A DNA stretch of 64,000 nt from Drosophila miranda (GCF_003369915.1 NC_046675.1:25482001-25546000); one strand, 5' to 3'. Shown: positions 1 through 11,575, counted from the first letter of the stretch. Notes: generated from the letters alone by a model not told the origin. Numbers and translations: made by a program.

Positions 1-508
1 ACACGGTATACGGCAGTGCCAGACCCACCACGCGTAGGTGCAGCAACTTTTCGTAGACCAAAAACTGCATGATGCTGAAGAGATTGAAGGTCCAAATCAG
101 CACGGAATAGAGCAGGGCATAGGTCACACTTATGCGGGAGCTGGATCGCAGATAGCTCTGCAGCTTGTACTCCTCCTCCGCTTCTTTTCCGTGGGGATAG
201 ATGTGCTCCAGATCGCGCACCATGTCGCTCAAGACCGGCTTCTTCCACCAGATGAAGAACATCTTGCTCATACCCACGATAACGAATCCGATGTAGGACA
301 TTACGGTGACAGCGTCGAGCAGCTTCCCGTCGGCCAGAGAAACACCCAAATAGAGGATCTCCCCGAATACCATCGCACTCAGATTGAGCACATTAGCCCA
401 GAAGACGATGTTGGCCTTTAGGCTGTTGGTCTGCGGTCGAGAATCGGTGGTATAGGGTTCTATACCTACAGCTTTGTAGAAGAAGTTGGCGTACTTCATG
501 AACTTCAT
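1..508 (-). CDS. Odorant receptor, Or85b/Or85c-type, 5' part (C-terminal part off the left edge)
   Basis: Reading the minus strand from the ATG at 508 gives an open frame of 169 codons to the window edge. It begins MKFMKYANFFYKAVGIEPY, and its segment SYIGFVIVGMSKMFF followed by RISVTYALLYSVLIWTFNLF is typical of the Drosophila Or85b/c/d group. Insect Ors are seven-helix ligand-gated cation channel subunits that pair with Orco in olfactory neuron dendrites. About the first 40% of a roughly 390-aa protein is visible, including the first two or three membrane helices; no intron interrupts it. An in-frame stop lies upstream of the ATG and no other Met intervenes, which fixes the start; the next Met (MKYAN) is three codons on. 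A TATA box sits about 65 bp upstream. It is a paralogue of the receptor at 43.6 kb, which lies on the opposite strand. Which of Or85b or Or85c it matches cannot be settled from this fragment. Confidence 0.9.
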   Translation of the reverse strand, partial: MKFMKYANFFYKAVGIEPYTTDSRPQTNSLKANIVFWANVLNLSAMVFGEILYLGVSLADGKLLDAVTVMSYIGFVIVGMSKMFFIWWKKPVLSDMVRDLEHIYPHGKEAEEEYKLQSYLRSSSRISVTYALLYSVLIWTFNLFSIMQFLVYEKLLHLRVVGLALPYTV

Positions 509-571
509 CTCTCCGACCAGAACCAGCCAAGGGCTATCCTTTGACAAACGTAATATGGGTCGTGGCCAGAA

Positions 572-580
572 CCTTTATAG
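572..580 (-). promoter_or_regulatory. TATA box of the left odorant receptor
   Basis: The minus strand reads CTATAAAGG here. Transcription would start about 30 bp downstream, near 548, leaving a leader of about 40 nt before the ATG at 508. The paralogous receptor at 43.6 kb has the same arrangement, which supports the call. Confidence 0.6.
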
Positions 581-3500
581 CGGGAACATGCACCATTTGT
601 TATGCCATATAATTACATAATTATAGGACAGTTTACAGTATTGTTTTGTAATGCGACTAATTCGGGGCTTGGCACACAACTTAATTATTGATTTCGTTTA
701 CATTAGCTGGGGATAATTGTTATGCCTAAGCAAACGCAATCACGATTCCCATTCCCATTCGAATGGAGAGAAGCCCCATGCTATGCTTCGCTATGCGGCT
801 GGGCCACACAATAAATCACTCGAAGATTGAAGCCAACGGAAAAGCAATTGAAACGTTTGAATAAATGCAATTCCAGAACGAATCAGAGGCAGAGCGCATC
901 AAGCTCCGGATCCGCAGACCGAAACCAATCCAAAGTGAAGTCTTTTTTTGTGCTCGCACTTGAAATAAATTAAATCTTTTCACATTTCAACAATGCAGCT
1001 TAGCCGTGGAGCCACAGCCACAGCCAGCGTTGGAGAACAGAAACAGAATGAATTACTCCCGCAGAACACGTTAGAACCAAACAGACCAATTATATAGCTT
1101 GGTATATCCGCACACCTCTGCCCCGATGTCGATACCGAATCCCCAGCTATGTGCGTGGGGAACCACCCACAAAAACTATGCAACGCGATTGCAAACAAAG
1201 CGATTACACGTTGGGACAAGGTAGAGCTATAGGAAAAGTGGGTTGCAAATGCCACCGCAACTGGCCAAAAGAAGATTTTTTGTTGAGGGCAAAATTGAAA
1301 GACAAAAGCCATGAAATGTTGCCTCTGGCGCGGACAGCGCGAAACGCAAAACAGGAAAAGCCAAAGGCAAACGTGGGATTTTTCCATTTTTTGCCATTTA
1401 TCACGCATGGAAATTGAAGCGTAGACCAGAAAGAGGGACGGCCCTGTACTGTAGCGCCTCCCACCTGGAAATACAATTAAAGCTCTGAGACCCAACTGGC
1501 CGCCCGGTTGGACCGCACGAAAAACTTTCCATGTCTCAAGTCTCAAATCTCAAGTGGAATGTAGGGCTTGTTCCCCCCGCCTCGGGCCTCATCCTCGCCA
1601 AAAGTTATTGTGTTTGCACCACACATACTCTTACTCCGAGCCTTGGTTTTCGTGGCATAGCCAACTTTGTGGCAAAGTTTTATGAGCAGCAAACTAATTT
1701 CGTTTGTCTTTGCTTAGGTGGACGTTGCACCTAGCGAGGGAGCACGGGAATTGATTTTGGACCTTCTCGTTGTTGTGATTGTTGGTGGCCCTTCGAGAGT
1801 GGACAACATTTGCATATGGGACAAAGGACCGCGAATTGAAGTTGGATGGACAGATCAAATAGCTTTCTTTGATAGCTGGCGAGCCTTTACCATTGCCATT
1901 ACTAAATGTATGACCCTCTTATGCAATTAAATCTGATTAAAAATCAAATTATTGATTGATTTATTGGCTGTCAAATCTTGAAAAAAATGTCCCATAAAAA
2001 TATCCGGCCTAAACTTAAAACATCAAACCTCTTACCATCAAAAAACAAATAAGAGTTAAAGTTGGACTCCAAACATTATTCAATATAAGAGGCAAAAAAC
2101 ATGAAGAAGTTTCACAGTGGCAATGCCAGGGAAGGGGATAGATATTGCAGGAAACACAAGCCAGAAGGAATTCCTGCAATTATGAAAAAACTAAGAGAAA
2201 AGGAAAGACTTACATAGAGGGAACTAATAACCAGAAGGAGTCTCCATTCTCATAAGAAAACACCAGGAATTAGACCAAAAAAAAACACCCACACACTCAA
2301 ATGCTCGACATAATCCCATTGTTAATTTAACATTTGGTAACAACTTCCTTTCGACAAGCACCCGTATCTTGCAGCAATTGTCTTTCGGGTTGCACTGTGT
2401 GACATTTGACACATCTAAGCACTGGCACTGGCACATGTTGCATGAAGCAAGCAAGTGTGTGCAAGGAACGGAAGTGGTGAATGGAAAATGTCTGTTTTGG
2501 CACTTGTTCGTTAGAAGAAGTAGCCGCAAAATGTTCTATTTTGATGTGAAGTCAGTTCGGTCTATGCCACAATTCCTCGGGATGATGATGCCACCAACAT
2601 CATCATTTGTGTGGCAAAAACGATTCGGCCTTGCGGCTGCCCGATGTCTGATGTCCTGGATATTGATGATTTTGGGTAGCCTTTTTGCTTTTGGGGTTAA
2701 CCAAATTGTGATCGAACTGTGGAGAAACAACGCAACCCAAAAGAGAGCAAAAGAAATATAATGAAAGCAATTAATAAAATGGCAACTTTGTGGAAAATTA
2801 ATTGTACATTATGCAAAAGGCTTGCTAATGGCAGGATATGCATCAATGTATACATACCACCATAGGGGGCATGGGGGCATGGGGGCATGGCTGCTGGGTC
2901 TAATAAAATATTACAGCGACGACAATGTCTCTTCCAGCCATAGATCCTGGACTGTTCCGACTCCTCCGCTTGCTGGATGCTGCTGCTGTGGTTGTTGTTG
3001 TAATGGCCATGCGGACCAATGAGCAAATGAACAATTTATTACCGCTTAATTGAACACATTTGGACGCAACCATACACACACTCACACACACACAGGATAC
3101 AGGACACTAGGCTAAATAAATGGCCACATGCAGGCGGCAGGAAGGAACCCACAGGTCCTCCGCATTAAGGGGGTTGGTAGGAGGATAAATGAGCCCTAAG
3201 ACAAGTCTATAAATGGGGACCAGCATTGGGGTACAAGAGGCACCAGGAGCTCTGATTTTGTGGGCCCACTGGAGGCAAACTGGGGAAACAAGTAGAATTA
3301 GGAGCTCCAAACAAGGAACCAAGTATGTGGGGCAAGGGTGCACGGCGTCCAGGATGTGGGTGTGGGTCTGGTCTGGTCTGTGTGTGGTCAAGCAACTCAA
3401 TGAACCCAGCCTCCTGCTGTGCGCTGGCTATAGATTTTGGCTGTAGAATCGAATCTTCTATGTACTTTGTACTTTGCAGCATATTAAACGCATGCCTCGC

Positions 3501-4744
3501 TGGCTAAATTGATTCCCAAGTGGTTACCGGATTGACAGACACCCACCACGGCCGAAACCCCTTTCAGCCCAGTAATTACAACAATTAGGCAGCAACTTGG
3601 TCAAGTGCCGAGCTAATTGCCAATTGAACCTTGAATCAAAATCCTCCATTGGGCTGAGAAAACTTTAGATCAGCCGCAACAATAAAGCGGCATCAACACC
3701 TCAAGCAAAGGCGCTTTCAAGTGTCTACTTAGGTGCCAACCTGGCGACATGTCAGAAGCAAAGATTTATTCAAAGACCCCCGGGCAACACCTCCGAGTAA
3801 ATTAAGTAAGTGTCGGGCTCTGACAGAGTCAAGTATGTTTGATATGCCCTCGCACTCTCGAACAAGAGCACGCTTAAGCCGCGACCAGAAAAACCGGGGG
3901 AATCACACAAAGCAGCCGCAATTTTGTTAAGCATCTAAGCAGGGTGGGAAGGGTAGTGCCAGGAACGGAACCCAAACCCACCCCCGTCTAGGAGGCTATG
4001 CTCGGAATGAACTACTTAAGCGCTTTTGGCTTTACAAAATAAGCCATGCCACAGGTAATGGCAAAAGCGGGGAGGCACGGTCTGCGGCAGGAGGCAGCAC
4101 CAACAAACAATAACGAAATATTTTGGTATATCCGTTGTGCCATGTCAACCACACCGAAAGAGCTTCGCCAGGGCGCAAATGAAACGGAGGAGGATGTGAA
4201 AATGGAGTTCCCTCCCCCTCCCCCATCCCCATCCGCATCCTGACAGAGACACACTTTATGAACTACAACCGAAATCCAATTGATAGGAGGTACAGGGGCC
4301 ACAGAGGAGTCTTTGGATGTCTGCTAACATTTTGGCATGGCAAGTGCTTTGAGTTGATTGTGGCACGGTTTGTGGCCCCAACGAAGCCGCACCACAGCAT
4401 TTGCAAATGGAAATTTCAAGCGCACAGGACCACAGCAGGATTTGGTTTCATATCTTTGACTGGTTAATTATCGGGCAATTAATAAATAGGAGTAGTCTTA
4501 CAATATGTCTTGTACTATTTACCTATTTTATGGTAAAATATCTAAATCAAAAAGTCTTCAATTCTAAAACCAAACAATAACTAAGTCTAGTATACGTATA
4601 TCTCAAAAAACAAAGTCTTATATGTATTATAAATTCTCCATTTTGTTTAATTCACATCAAATAATTCTGCGAATTCCGAAGTAACAGACAACAGAGGCAT
4701 TATACATACAAAAAGTCCAGGTAATCTCCAGTAATCTACTAATA
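581..4744. other. Intergenic, no gene seen
   Basis: No splice-bounded coding stretch or recognisable protein was found. The stretch has runs of CA/GT (about 3073-3093) and a short GGGGGCAT tandem at 2868-2888. The open frames present are short, cover both strands equally and show no family resemblance. Confidence 0.6.
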
Positions 4745-5290
4745 TTAATTTGCCTCGCGCAGCAGATTTTCGCGCGTCCAGCAGATTCTTTTGATCGGAT
4801 TGCAGGATGTGCGTAGAAACAGCGACGACTGTCCTCCTCGCACCAAACGTTGAGGAAATTGCAGTAGTCGGAGGCTTGCTTGGAGCTGGCGTGGCACACT
4901 TCCTTCATCCAGTCCTTGAATATCTTGAATATTTCTCATCTTTCTTCAACACCAAGTATTGGCCGGGCAAGTGTATGCCTTTTCGAATCCAACCTCGGTC
5001 AAGCTCCGCACAGCGTCTGCCAAAAAGCTTCTATATTTCCGCGCTGTGTCCGATATTTCAAGTTGTTTGATTTTTCTTAAAGCTGGCCCATTACAGGCAA
5101 CGTTTTGATTTTTGGTAGCAATTGTTTCAGAAATGCGATAACCATCAGCCCCAACAAATCTTGAGCACAATTCGTTGATGCGATCAAATACTTTTGTGGG
5201 CTCGTGCGATACGCTACAGTGGAGTGATGGCGGGGGCTGTAGACCAGCCGCTAAGTACACAAGGACGCAGGACGCCTTGGATGCCAGCAT
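4745..5290 (-). pseudogene. Decayed gene for a secreted-type cysteine-rich protein
   Basis: On the minus strand an ATG at 5290 opens a signal-peptide-like start (MLASKASCVLVYLAAGLQ) followed by about 95 codons with natural composition, for example VFDRINELCSRFVGADGYR. This frame hits TGA at 4946-4948. A second frame then carries KDWMKEVCHASSKQASDYC and NFLNVWCEEDSRRCF. Finally the first frame resumes with CNPIKRICWTRENLLREAN and a stop at 4745. No GT-AG intron of workable size (only a 29-nt candidate) explains the switches. I read this as a broken gene of about 180 codons with several cysteines. Sequencing or assembly indels are the main alternative. I do not recognise the family. A further upstream exon cannot be excluded because splice-like sites lie between 5300 and 5550. 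Confidence 0.5.
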
Positions 5291-5461
5291 AGCATGACAA
5301 ACGGCCAATTAACTCCGTTGTAACTGTTCCGATGCAACAGAAGATTCCAGAAAATTAATACCGCATGTTAAAAAAATGCATACAAATGTAAAGTTAACTA
5401 CAAACTTCGATTAACTAAATTATCAATCCATATTTTCCTGAAACAATTTTTACCGTGATAC

Positions 5462-5546
5462 CTTCTTCTTTAAATGTTTATAAAGGGCACAATGACTGCT
5501 ACTATGGTACAATTTCAAGTGCGCGCTCATTACAACCAACCAAAGG
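5462..5546 (-). CDS. Possible minus-strand exon upstream of the decayed gene
   Basis: On the minus strand a good acceptor (TGTATTTTTCAG) ends at 5547 and a donor-like GTATCA starts at 5461, giving an 85-nt block. One frame reads MSAHLKLYHSSSHCALYKHL, lysine-rich at its end, from an ATG at 5530. The block does not join in frame to the exon at 6038-6124 at simple phase 0 (that reading stops after 14 codons), so the gene model is unresolved. No family is recognised. Confidence 0.2.
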
Positions 5547-5599
5547 CTGAAAAATACAACACCCAAACGAAAATGTCGCCTTGTTCTCCCAAAACGATA

Positions 5600-5607
5600 T
5601 ATCGATA
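5600..5607. promoter_or_regulatory. DRE site (TATCGATA)
   Basis: An exact palindromic TATCGATA, the DNA-replication-related element bound by DREF at many Drosophila housekeeping promoters. It lies between the decayed minus-strand gene and the minus-strand exon at 6038-6124. It could drive a transcript through 5546-4745 or sit in an intron of a longer gene. Confidence 0.45.
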
Positions 5608-6037
5608 GCAGCTTGCTGTTTTTTTGATATCTCTTGCTTAAACATTATTTTATAAAAATTCAAATTAAAAAGAGTACTTAAACTTAGTCAGTCTTGTAAA
5701 AAATATATTAGTTTATTGGACACAGTTATGTGTTCAGCTCTGAGGTTGTAACCTAGCTAGTAATATTAACCAGAACATCAAAATCGAATAAAATGATTTT
5801 GCTAATAAACAAAGACGATTAACCCATTGTCGACCAGATTGGTACTCAAATAATCCAAACGAAAATTATGAATTTTAAAGAATTTTAGAGCAGTTCAGGT
5901 GAAAGATATCATGAAGTTTTTTTTAAGTAAAGAGGAAGAATAGGGATCAACAAGAAGAATCAACAAACAAAAATATTTTCCGCGGTTTAACTCAAGTTGT
6001 TCGCCAGTTTAAAGAAAAGGGGCCTATGTGGGCTTAC

Positions 6038-6124
6038 CGATAAATCGACGTTGTTTTTGTTTACACGCGAAATAATCTCGTCAAACTTTTCGTTAAATCT
6101 CTGATAAAACATTTCTTGGGACAT
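6038..6124 (-). CDS. Probable first coding exon of an unidentified minus-strand gene
   Basis: The minus strand has an ATG at 6124 preceded by TTTTCCC, 29 codons starting MSQEMFYQRFNEKFDEII and ending VNKNNVDLS, then a strong donor GTAAGC at 6037. Composition is that of a hydrophilic helical N-terminus. Codon phase at the donor is 0. Downstream exons could not be assigned: the block at 5462-5546 gives only a short continuation and the cysteine-rich frame at 4745-5290 is broken. The gene is divergent from the TMEM135-like pair, whose leader probably begins within a few hundred bases. No family was recognised. Confidence 0.4.
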
Positions 6125-7379
6125 GGGAAAATGTGGCAACTGTTGCAATAGTCTGACTAGTTAATGCTGCCGCAGCAGCTGCATCTGCTGGCCGCGCCCC
6201 GGCGACCACTTGTTGTTGTTGTTGTGGACTTCTACTGATGCGATGCTGGAACTTGAACTATAATTAAACCATTATTAAACTATAACTATCAAAGTTGGCT
6301 TAAAAGTAAAGTGCAGTATGTGCCACTCGATAAGTGCTGTAGTCGTGTGTTGAAACAGAGCAATCGCAGTGCGTCATGGAGTCATAATTTTGACAGCAGA
6401 CAAAAAGAACAAAATCATAAAAAACTGAAACGTTGTCGGCGTCACAGCAGCAGCAGCAAAACTAATTTAATTCAATTTTAAAGCAACCGAGCAACGAACA
6501 CGTATCAATTGTGAGGGGAGAGAACGAGCGATTAACTAGCAATTGCTTTAATATTGCCTATTACCTCAGTCAAGTGCATAATAGTTGAGACGTGAGTACA
6601 ACTTAAACACACCAGAGAAGATTGCCCACATTTCGGGAAGTTTGAGCACCTTATCACCGCCGTTGGCCTGGCCAAAGGTCTTGACCGGGGATCGTCATAT
6701 CACTCCAAATAAAAACAACCCATATACATACATAATCAGCTCTCAAATCGGAGTAGTAGCCGCCAGTTGTGGCTTTATTCCTCACGCAGATTATATTATC
6801 TAGTAGCATATTTAATAGCCATTTTACTCTGAAGAACACACACCTCATATATGTACGTATTTAAATTGGCTGGCAGAACAGTTGCAAATGCTGGAGTGTT
6901 GGGGCCGTAAACTAGAACCCGCCCAGTTGTGGCTGTAATCCTCAAACAGGGTGTCTTCTGAGGACTTTGTTCCTTGGCCTGGTCAATCCACTGCACTACT
7001 GGCTAATCTCGAATGTATCTTATCGATTGACAGTAATAAAAGTCCATAGATACCCGCGAAAACACTGCAATCCAGACCAACTGCGTCAGCTACTGGTTTC
7101 AGTTCTGGCCTGGCCCGCAGTAGCTGCTGTCCACACTCGATCCCAGCTCCAAATATACATCAATTTCGTACTAATTCCCATGCTCCGATAGCAGCCACAC
7201 AAAAAAACCAAAACCCAAATAAAAACTCAGATCAGACCACACTCGGTTGTAGGCGTCTATAGATAAGATTAAAGGTTGGACACTCTTGGACTTGGAACAG
7301 CACCCCATACGGACTGATCAGTGACTAATTTGTGGTTATTTTATTTCCAGACACCCAAAGATTAACATCGGATTGGATT
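6125..7379 (+). other. Divergent promoter region and probable leader intron of TMEM135-like copy 1
   Basis: A strong acceptor (TTATTTTATTTCCAG) ends at 7350, 29 nt before the ATG of copy 1. A matching donor (GACGTGAGTAC) lies near 6591. This suggests a non-coding first exon ending about 6590 and a leader intron of about 760 bp. The CAA/TTG repeats near 6208-6222 are simple sequence. No protein-like exon was seen on the plus strand. Confidence 0.4.
6764..6949 (+). repeat. Short direct repeat pair (26 bp)
   Basis: The units at 6764-6789 and 6924-6949 both begin CAGTTGTGGCT and end CAG, with about 22 of 26 positions the same. Both lie in the putative leader intron of TMEM135-like copy 1. Confidence 0.5.
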
Positions 7380-8949
7380 ATGGCGGGACAGAGCAAGTTA
7401 TTGAACCCACTGTGCATCAGCTGCAAGGAGTTCCAGCACCCATGGACCGATCATTGTGCGAGTGCCGCCGCCGGGATACTGCTCTCGGCCACGCCCTACT
7501 GTCTACGCGTCTACACAGTGGTCTATGCCTTTTCTTTGCTAATGCGCCATCGTGTGCCCAACCTGTCTGATCTCAAGCGCACTCTTTTAGGCATCATACA
7601 GTCCACGGCTTTCCTGGTGACCAATGCATATTCCTTTATTATGTACAATTGTTTGCTCCGGAACATGCTCGGACGCTATAACTTCTACACAGTGGCCTTT
7701 GTGCCCTGCTTTTTGGCCTCGTTTACGGCCATTCTAGTGGAGCGTCCAGCCCGCCGTCCGCTGCTGACTCTGTATGTGGCCAACGTGGCCACGGAGGCGT
7801 TATGGAAGATGGCGGAATCGCGTGGCTGGGTGCGCTCTATTCCAAACGGTCAGACGTTCATTTTCGGGCTGAGCATGTCGGCACTGCTGTATATATACCG
7901 TCGTGGACCAACCGAAGATTCGATCTTTAACATTCTGCGCCATTTCGTAGGCAAGGAGGAGGCTGGCCCAATAGTCAACAATTGGGATACATTGCCCGGC
8001 GAGCAGCCAGCTCCCTCGCAAAACCGTCCCAGCGTCAGTTTTTCGACCATCTCCGATTGGGTCCACGTTTACAGCAATTTCCTCAACGCCAAGCACGCCA
8101 GCTGCCGCCATAACCAGAGCTGCATGGCCTACTCCATCAGCGGTGGCATTAAGCCCTTTGTGATCGGCGTGGCCCTCCAGGTGGCGCTGAAGCTGGTAAT
8201 GAATGTCAGCAAGGTAGCCAGTGGCAAAATGAAATGGCGGAAGCACATCTTTGACCGCAGCATCCTCCCGTTGGGTATCTTTATGGGCAGCTTCTCTTTT
8301 CTCTATAAGGTGAGTCTCTGCCGATTGCAATTTTGATATCTGAGATTCATCAATGAGGTCGTTCCCTTTTCAGTCTGTGTCCTGTATGCTGCGCCATAGC
8401 TTCAATAGAGATGAGGCCGCATTTGCCATTCCTGCTGGTCTGGTGGCTTCGGTGGCCTTCACCAAGTATCCAGACAACACGGTGGCCCTGTATGTCATGT
8501 GGAAGGCTCTGCAGGTGAGCTAAAAAAGAAACTGATCATTGTTAGACATCCCCAAGCATCGTAGTTTTTTCTTTCCTCGCAGATACTCTGTTCGATTGGC
8601 CAGGAGAAGGGTATTGTACCAGTCATACCCAATTTTATGCTCTACCTTTACTCGTTCTTCACGGCCGTGCTCTTCCACGCGGGCATCTTAGAGCCAAAGT
8701 CTCTGCGCCCCAGCTACTACAAATTTCTGCAAGCCATATCAGGAGATAGGTGCGTATCGGCTCGCTCTACTTATTGCTATGTCAGCATTAAAATTGTATT
8801 GTCATTCGTTCTCCCACAGACTGAGCCGCTTTAATCTAAGCGCCTTCGATGTGTTCGGTCTCAACACCCAGCAACAGGCGCTAGACACCATAAAGTCGTT
8901 GAACATTGTCGAGAAATCAATACTCCCCGCCTTCTCGTTCTCTTCTTAA
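7380..8949 (+). CDS. TMEM135-like membrane protein, tandem copy 1
   Basis: Four coding exons: 7380-8309, 8374-8514, 8583-8749 and 8820-8949, giving 455 aa, close to human TMEM135. The N-terminal cysteine-rich segment (CISCKEFQHPWTDHC) is the family signature. It is followed by several hydrophobic helices; a long hydrophilic stretch of about 80 aa precedes a conserved CRHNQSCMAYSISGGIKPF block, and the C-terminal block has FTAVLFHAGILEPKSLRPSYY. Family members sit in mitochondrial, peroxisomal or lipid-droplet-associated membranes and affect mitochondrial dynamics and fat metabolism. Introns are 55-70 bp with clean GT-AG ends. The ATG at 7380 was chosen because the acceptor at 7350 lies just upstream and copy 2 starts the same way (MAAQSKLLE). 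It is about 1.1 kb from copy 2, in the same orientation. AATAAA at 9237 fits its 3' end. In D. melanogaster the equivalents are CG11737-type genes; I do not assign which. Confidence 0.9.
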
Positions 8950-9236
8950 GAAGATAGCCCACAATCTATGATAACCTACAGATGTACACATTCAGTCTCA
9001 TGTTTCAGCCAGGCGCTGTACGCGCCTCTCCATATCCATAATAGGAGTAAAATCTTCAAGCGTGTATATATCTAAGAGTCTCTCTAATTATCCATATCTG
9101 TGTGTTTCTCTGTGCTGGACGTCCAACGTCACAGCTCTTTGCCACTCGGATCACTAAGCTAAGCGACGTTATCACTTTTGGGGAGGGGGTGCATTGTAAA
9201 TTATTTTTGACTGTTTTTTTTTGGTACCAGTTGTCA

Positions 9237-9242
9237 ATAAAA
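9237..9242 (+). terminator. Poly(A) signal of TMEM135-like copy 1
   Basis: AATAAA lies 288 bp after the stop codon, followed by an AT-rich stretch and a GT-containing downstream region. Confidence 0.6.
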
Positions 9243-9501
9243 ACTTATATATAAAAATATTTATGAGTATTTATGTTTGATACTGGGATTTTATGGAGCT
9301 GCTGCTTTAAAGGTGCAAGTGCTTAGGGATTATAAAGATCTACGTCCTGTACATATTAAAGTTTTCAAGTTCTATGCGGAAAGCGGTAGTATACGCACTC
9401 TATTTGATTTAGATCCAAAAGCGCACATCCCTTCTACCCATACACCCCTCTACATTCCGATTACTGGGTATATAAATAAACACTTCGTTGGCTTCCAATA
9501 A

Positions 9502-9525
9502 TTAAGAGAGGATTCCCTCTCTTAA
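9502..9525. repeat. Perfect 10-bp inverted repeat with a 4-nt loop
   Basis: TTAAGAGAGG, loop ATTC, then CCTCTCTTAA. It lies midway between the tandem TMEM135-like copies. It may be a relic of the duplication or of a small mobile element; its function is unknown. Confidence 0.6.
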
Positions 9526-10085
9526 ATATAGATAAGAAAACCCCCCAGCCGGTGACGTAGCTACAATAAGGCCGAGCACCGTGCATTGAGGCAAGAGCTT
9601 CATTCCATTCGTGTGTTCGTTTCGCCGATAAGCATTGGTATTAGACGCACTTCAGGCAAACCCTTGCCATACGCCCGAGAAGAGCCCGAAATTGTTGATA
9701 AACGAATTCTATGGAGCTGCTTAAGTGCGTCCACACGCAGCCCAATCAGTAGTATTTGAATGGCTGAACGGGCCCAAACGTGCGAAATTTTAAACGCAAG
9801 AGTCGGAAATTCCCCGACAGAGTAGAAGCCACACCACTGATCTCTGGATAAACTTGAACGGATCTTACATGCGACTGATCCGCCTTACAAAGAGTGGATA
9901 AAATATATTGGAGAACCGAGATTAAGTGGCGCTTTCCGGTTCTAATTGGGTGGCATGTTTGACCTTTGAGCGATATTCCGTCGAGCAGCTGAACAGTCGA
10001 TAAGCTTTATCATCTTCTGCCAAATTCTTGGGCAATACGATAATCATAGTTCCCAGAGCATAATCCAGTATTGAGGGCCCCAAAA

Positions 10086-11575
10086 ATGGCAGCCCAAAGT
10101 AAACTTCTCGAAGCAGCCATCGAGTGCAGCTGCCACGCGTATGTGCATCCATGGACCTCCAGTTGTGCCGCTGCGGCAGCAGGAATGATGCTGGCTGAGG
10201 TTGCCCCTAGTTTTCGCACTTACTCGACCGTGTATTTGGTGAGTCACAGGAAAGACCAAGAATCTATAATATCTATAAGATATATATTCCCTTCTTTAGC
10301 TCGCTTTGATCATGAGGATGCGTATTCCTAGACTGCAGGACCTTTGGCGAACTCTTACCGGCATTCTCCAGTCGACTGCCTTCCTCTCCGTGAATGGAGG
10401 GCTCTTCATCTTCTCCGTGTGCCTACTCCGACAGCTCCTGGGTCGCTTCTACTTCCCAACGGTGGCTTTCTTGCCCTCGTTCTTGTCCAGCTGGTTGTCC
10501 ATTGCCGTAGAGCGCCCAGAGCGTCGTACTCCATTGGCCATGTACGTGGCCAATGTGGGCATCGAGACCGTGTGGAAGATGCTCGAATCGAGGGGCTTGG
10601 TCCGCTCCCTTCCCAATGGACAGGTGCTAATCATGGGCCTGAGCATCACCGCTCTGATGTACCTGTACCGTGTGGGCCTTCACAAAACGGTGGCCAAGGA
10701 TGCCACCTTTAAGGGCCTGAGTGTGATTCTTGGCAAGGAGGAGGAGGGTCCGCTCAAGACCCCCACTGTCACCACTACACAAAGCTCCCGGCAGCGTCCA
10801 CTGAACTTCCAGAGTATTTCCGCGTATGTGCAGGTGTACGATCGCCTGAGGACCGCCAAACATCCCAGTTGTCCGCATCGGCAAGGCTGTGCTCCGTACG
10901 CTCTCTACGGAGGATTGAAGCCGTTCCTGGGCGGCCTGGGTCTGCAGGTTGGACTGAAGCTACTGCTCAACATATCCAAGATTGTTAAGATGAAGATGCA
11001 GTGGCGCAAACAGATCTTCAACAAGGGTTCTCTACAGCTGGGACTGGCTCTGGGTAGCTTCTCATTGCTTTACAAGGTGTGTAAGCCTTCTCCACACTCG
11101 AAAGATATTCTTCCGACTTTAAATTCCATCTCCACAGACAATTTCCTGTGGTCTGCGGCACACCTGCGGCCATGACAACGCTCTCTTTGCCATTCCAGCT
11201 GGCTTGATTGGCTCCATTGGTCTGCTCCGCTTTCCCAATACCACAGTGGCCATGTATCTGATGTGGAAGACCCTCCAGCTGCTGTACAACTGGGGCATTG
11301 CCGAGGGCAAGCTCCCAGAAATGCCATACTTCAATATGATCATGTATGGCTTCTTCACGGGCGTGCTCTTCCACGCGGCCATCCTGGAGGCACGTACCCT
11401 CCGACCCAGCTACTACAACTTCCTCATGAAGATCTCCGGCAACCGGATCAGTCGCTTCAATGTGCTGCCCTTCCAGGCGTACGGTCTGAAGAGCCAGGAT
11501 CAGATCAACTATGTGATCAAGAAACTGAAAATAGACATGACATCGCCTTTCCCCATATATCCCCTCACTGTTTGA
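10086..11575 (+). CDS. TMEM135-like membrane protein, tandem copy 2
   Basis: Three coding exons: 10086-10238, 10300-11076 and 11138-11575, giving 455 aa, the same length as copy 1. The N-terminal motif is CSCHAYVHPWTSSC. The block CPHRQGCAPYALYGGLKPF and the C-terminal TGVLFHAAILEARTLRPSYY match copy 1. Similarity is strongest in QSTAFL, VERPERR, YVANVGIETVWKMLESRG and the C-terminal third; the hydrophilic stretch before the second cysteine block diverges. The intron after residue 310 is at the same place in both copies. Copy 2 has an extra intron after residue 51 and lacks two C-terminal introns of copy 1. The gene is a head-to-tail duplicate, and both copies look intact, which argues for retained or split function. 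The start ATG is the first in the exon that matches copy 1. Confidence 0.9.

Larger units (their letters stand above)
8950..10085 (+). other. Spacer between the two TMEM135-like genes
   Basis: This holds the 3' UTR of copy 1 (to about 9260) and the upstream region of copy 2. No coding exon was seen. A perfect hairpin at 9502-9525 is the only distinct element. Confidence 0.6.

Noticed and set aside
7800-8330. 176-codon minus-strand frame
   Set aside because: Antisense shadow of the TMEM135-like copy 1 exon, produced by its codon bias.
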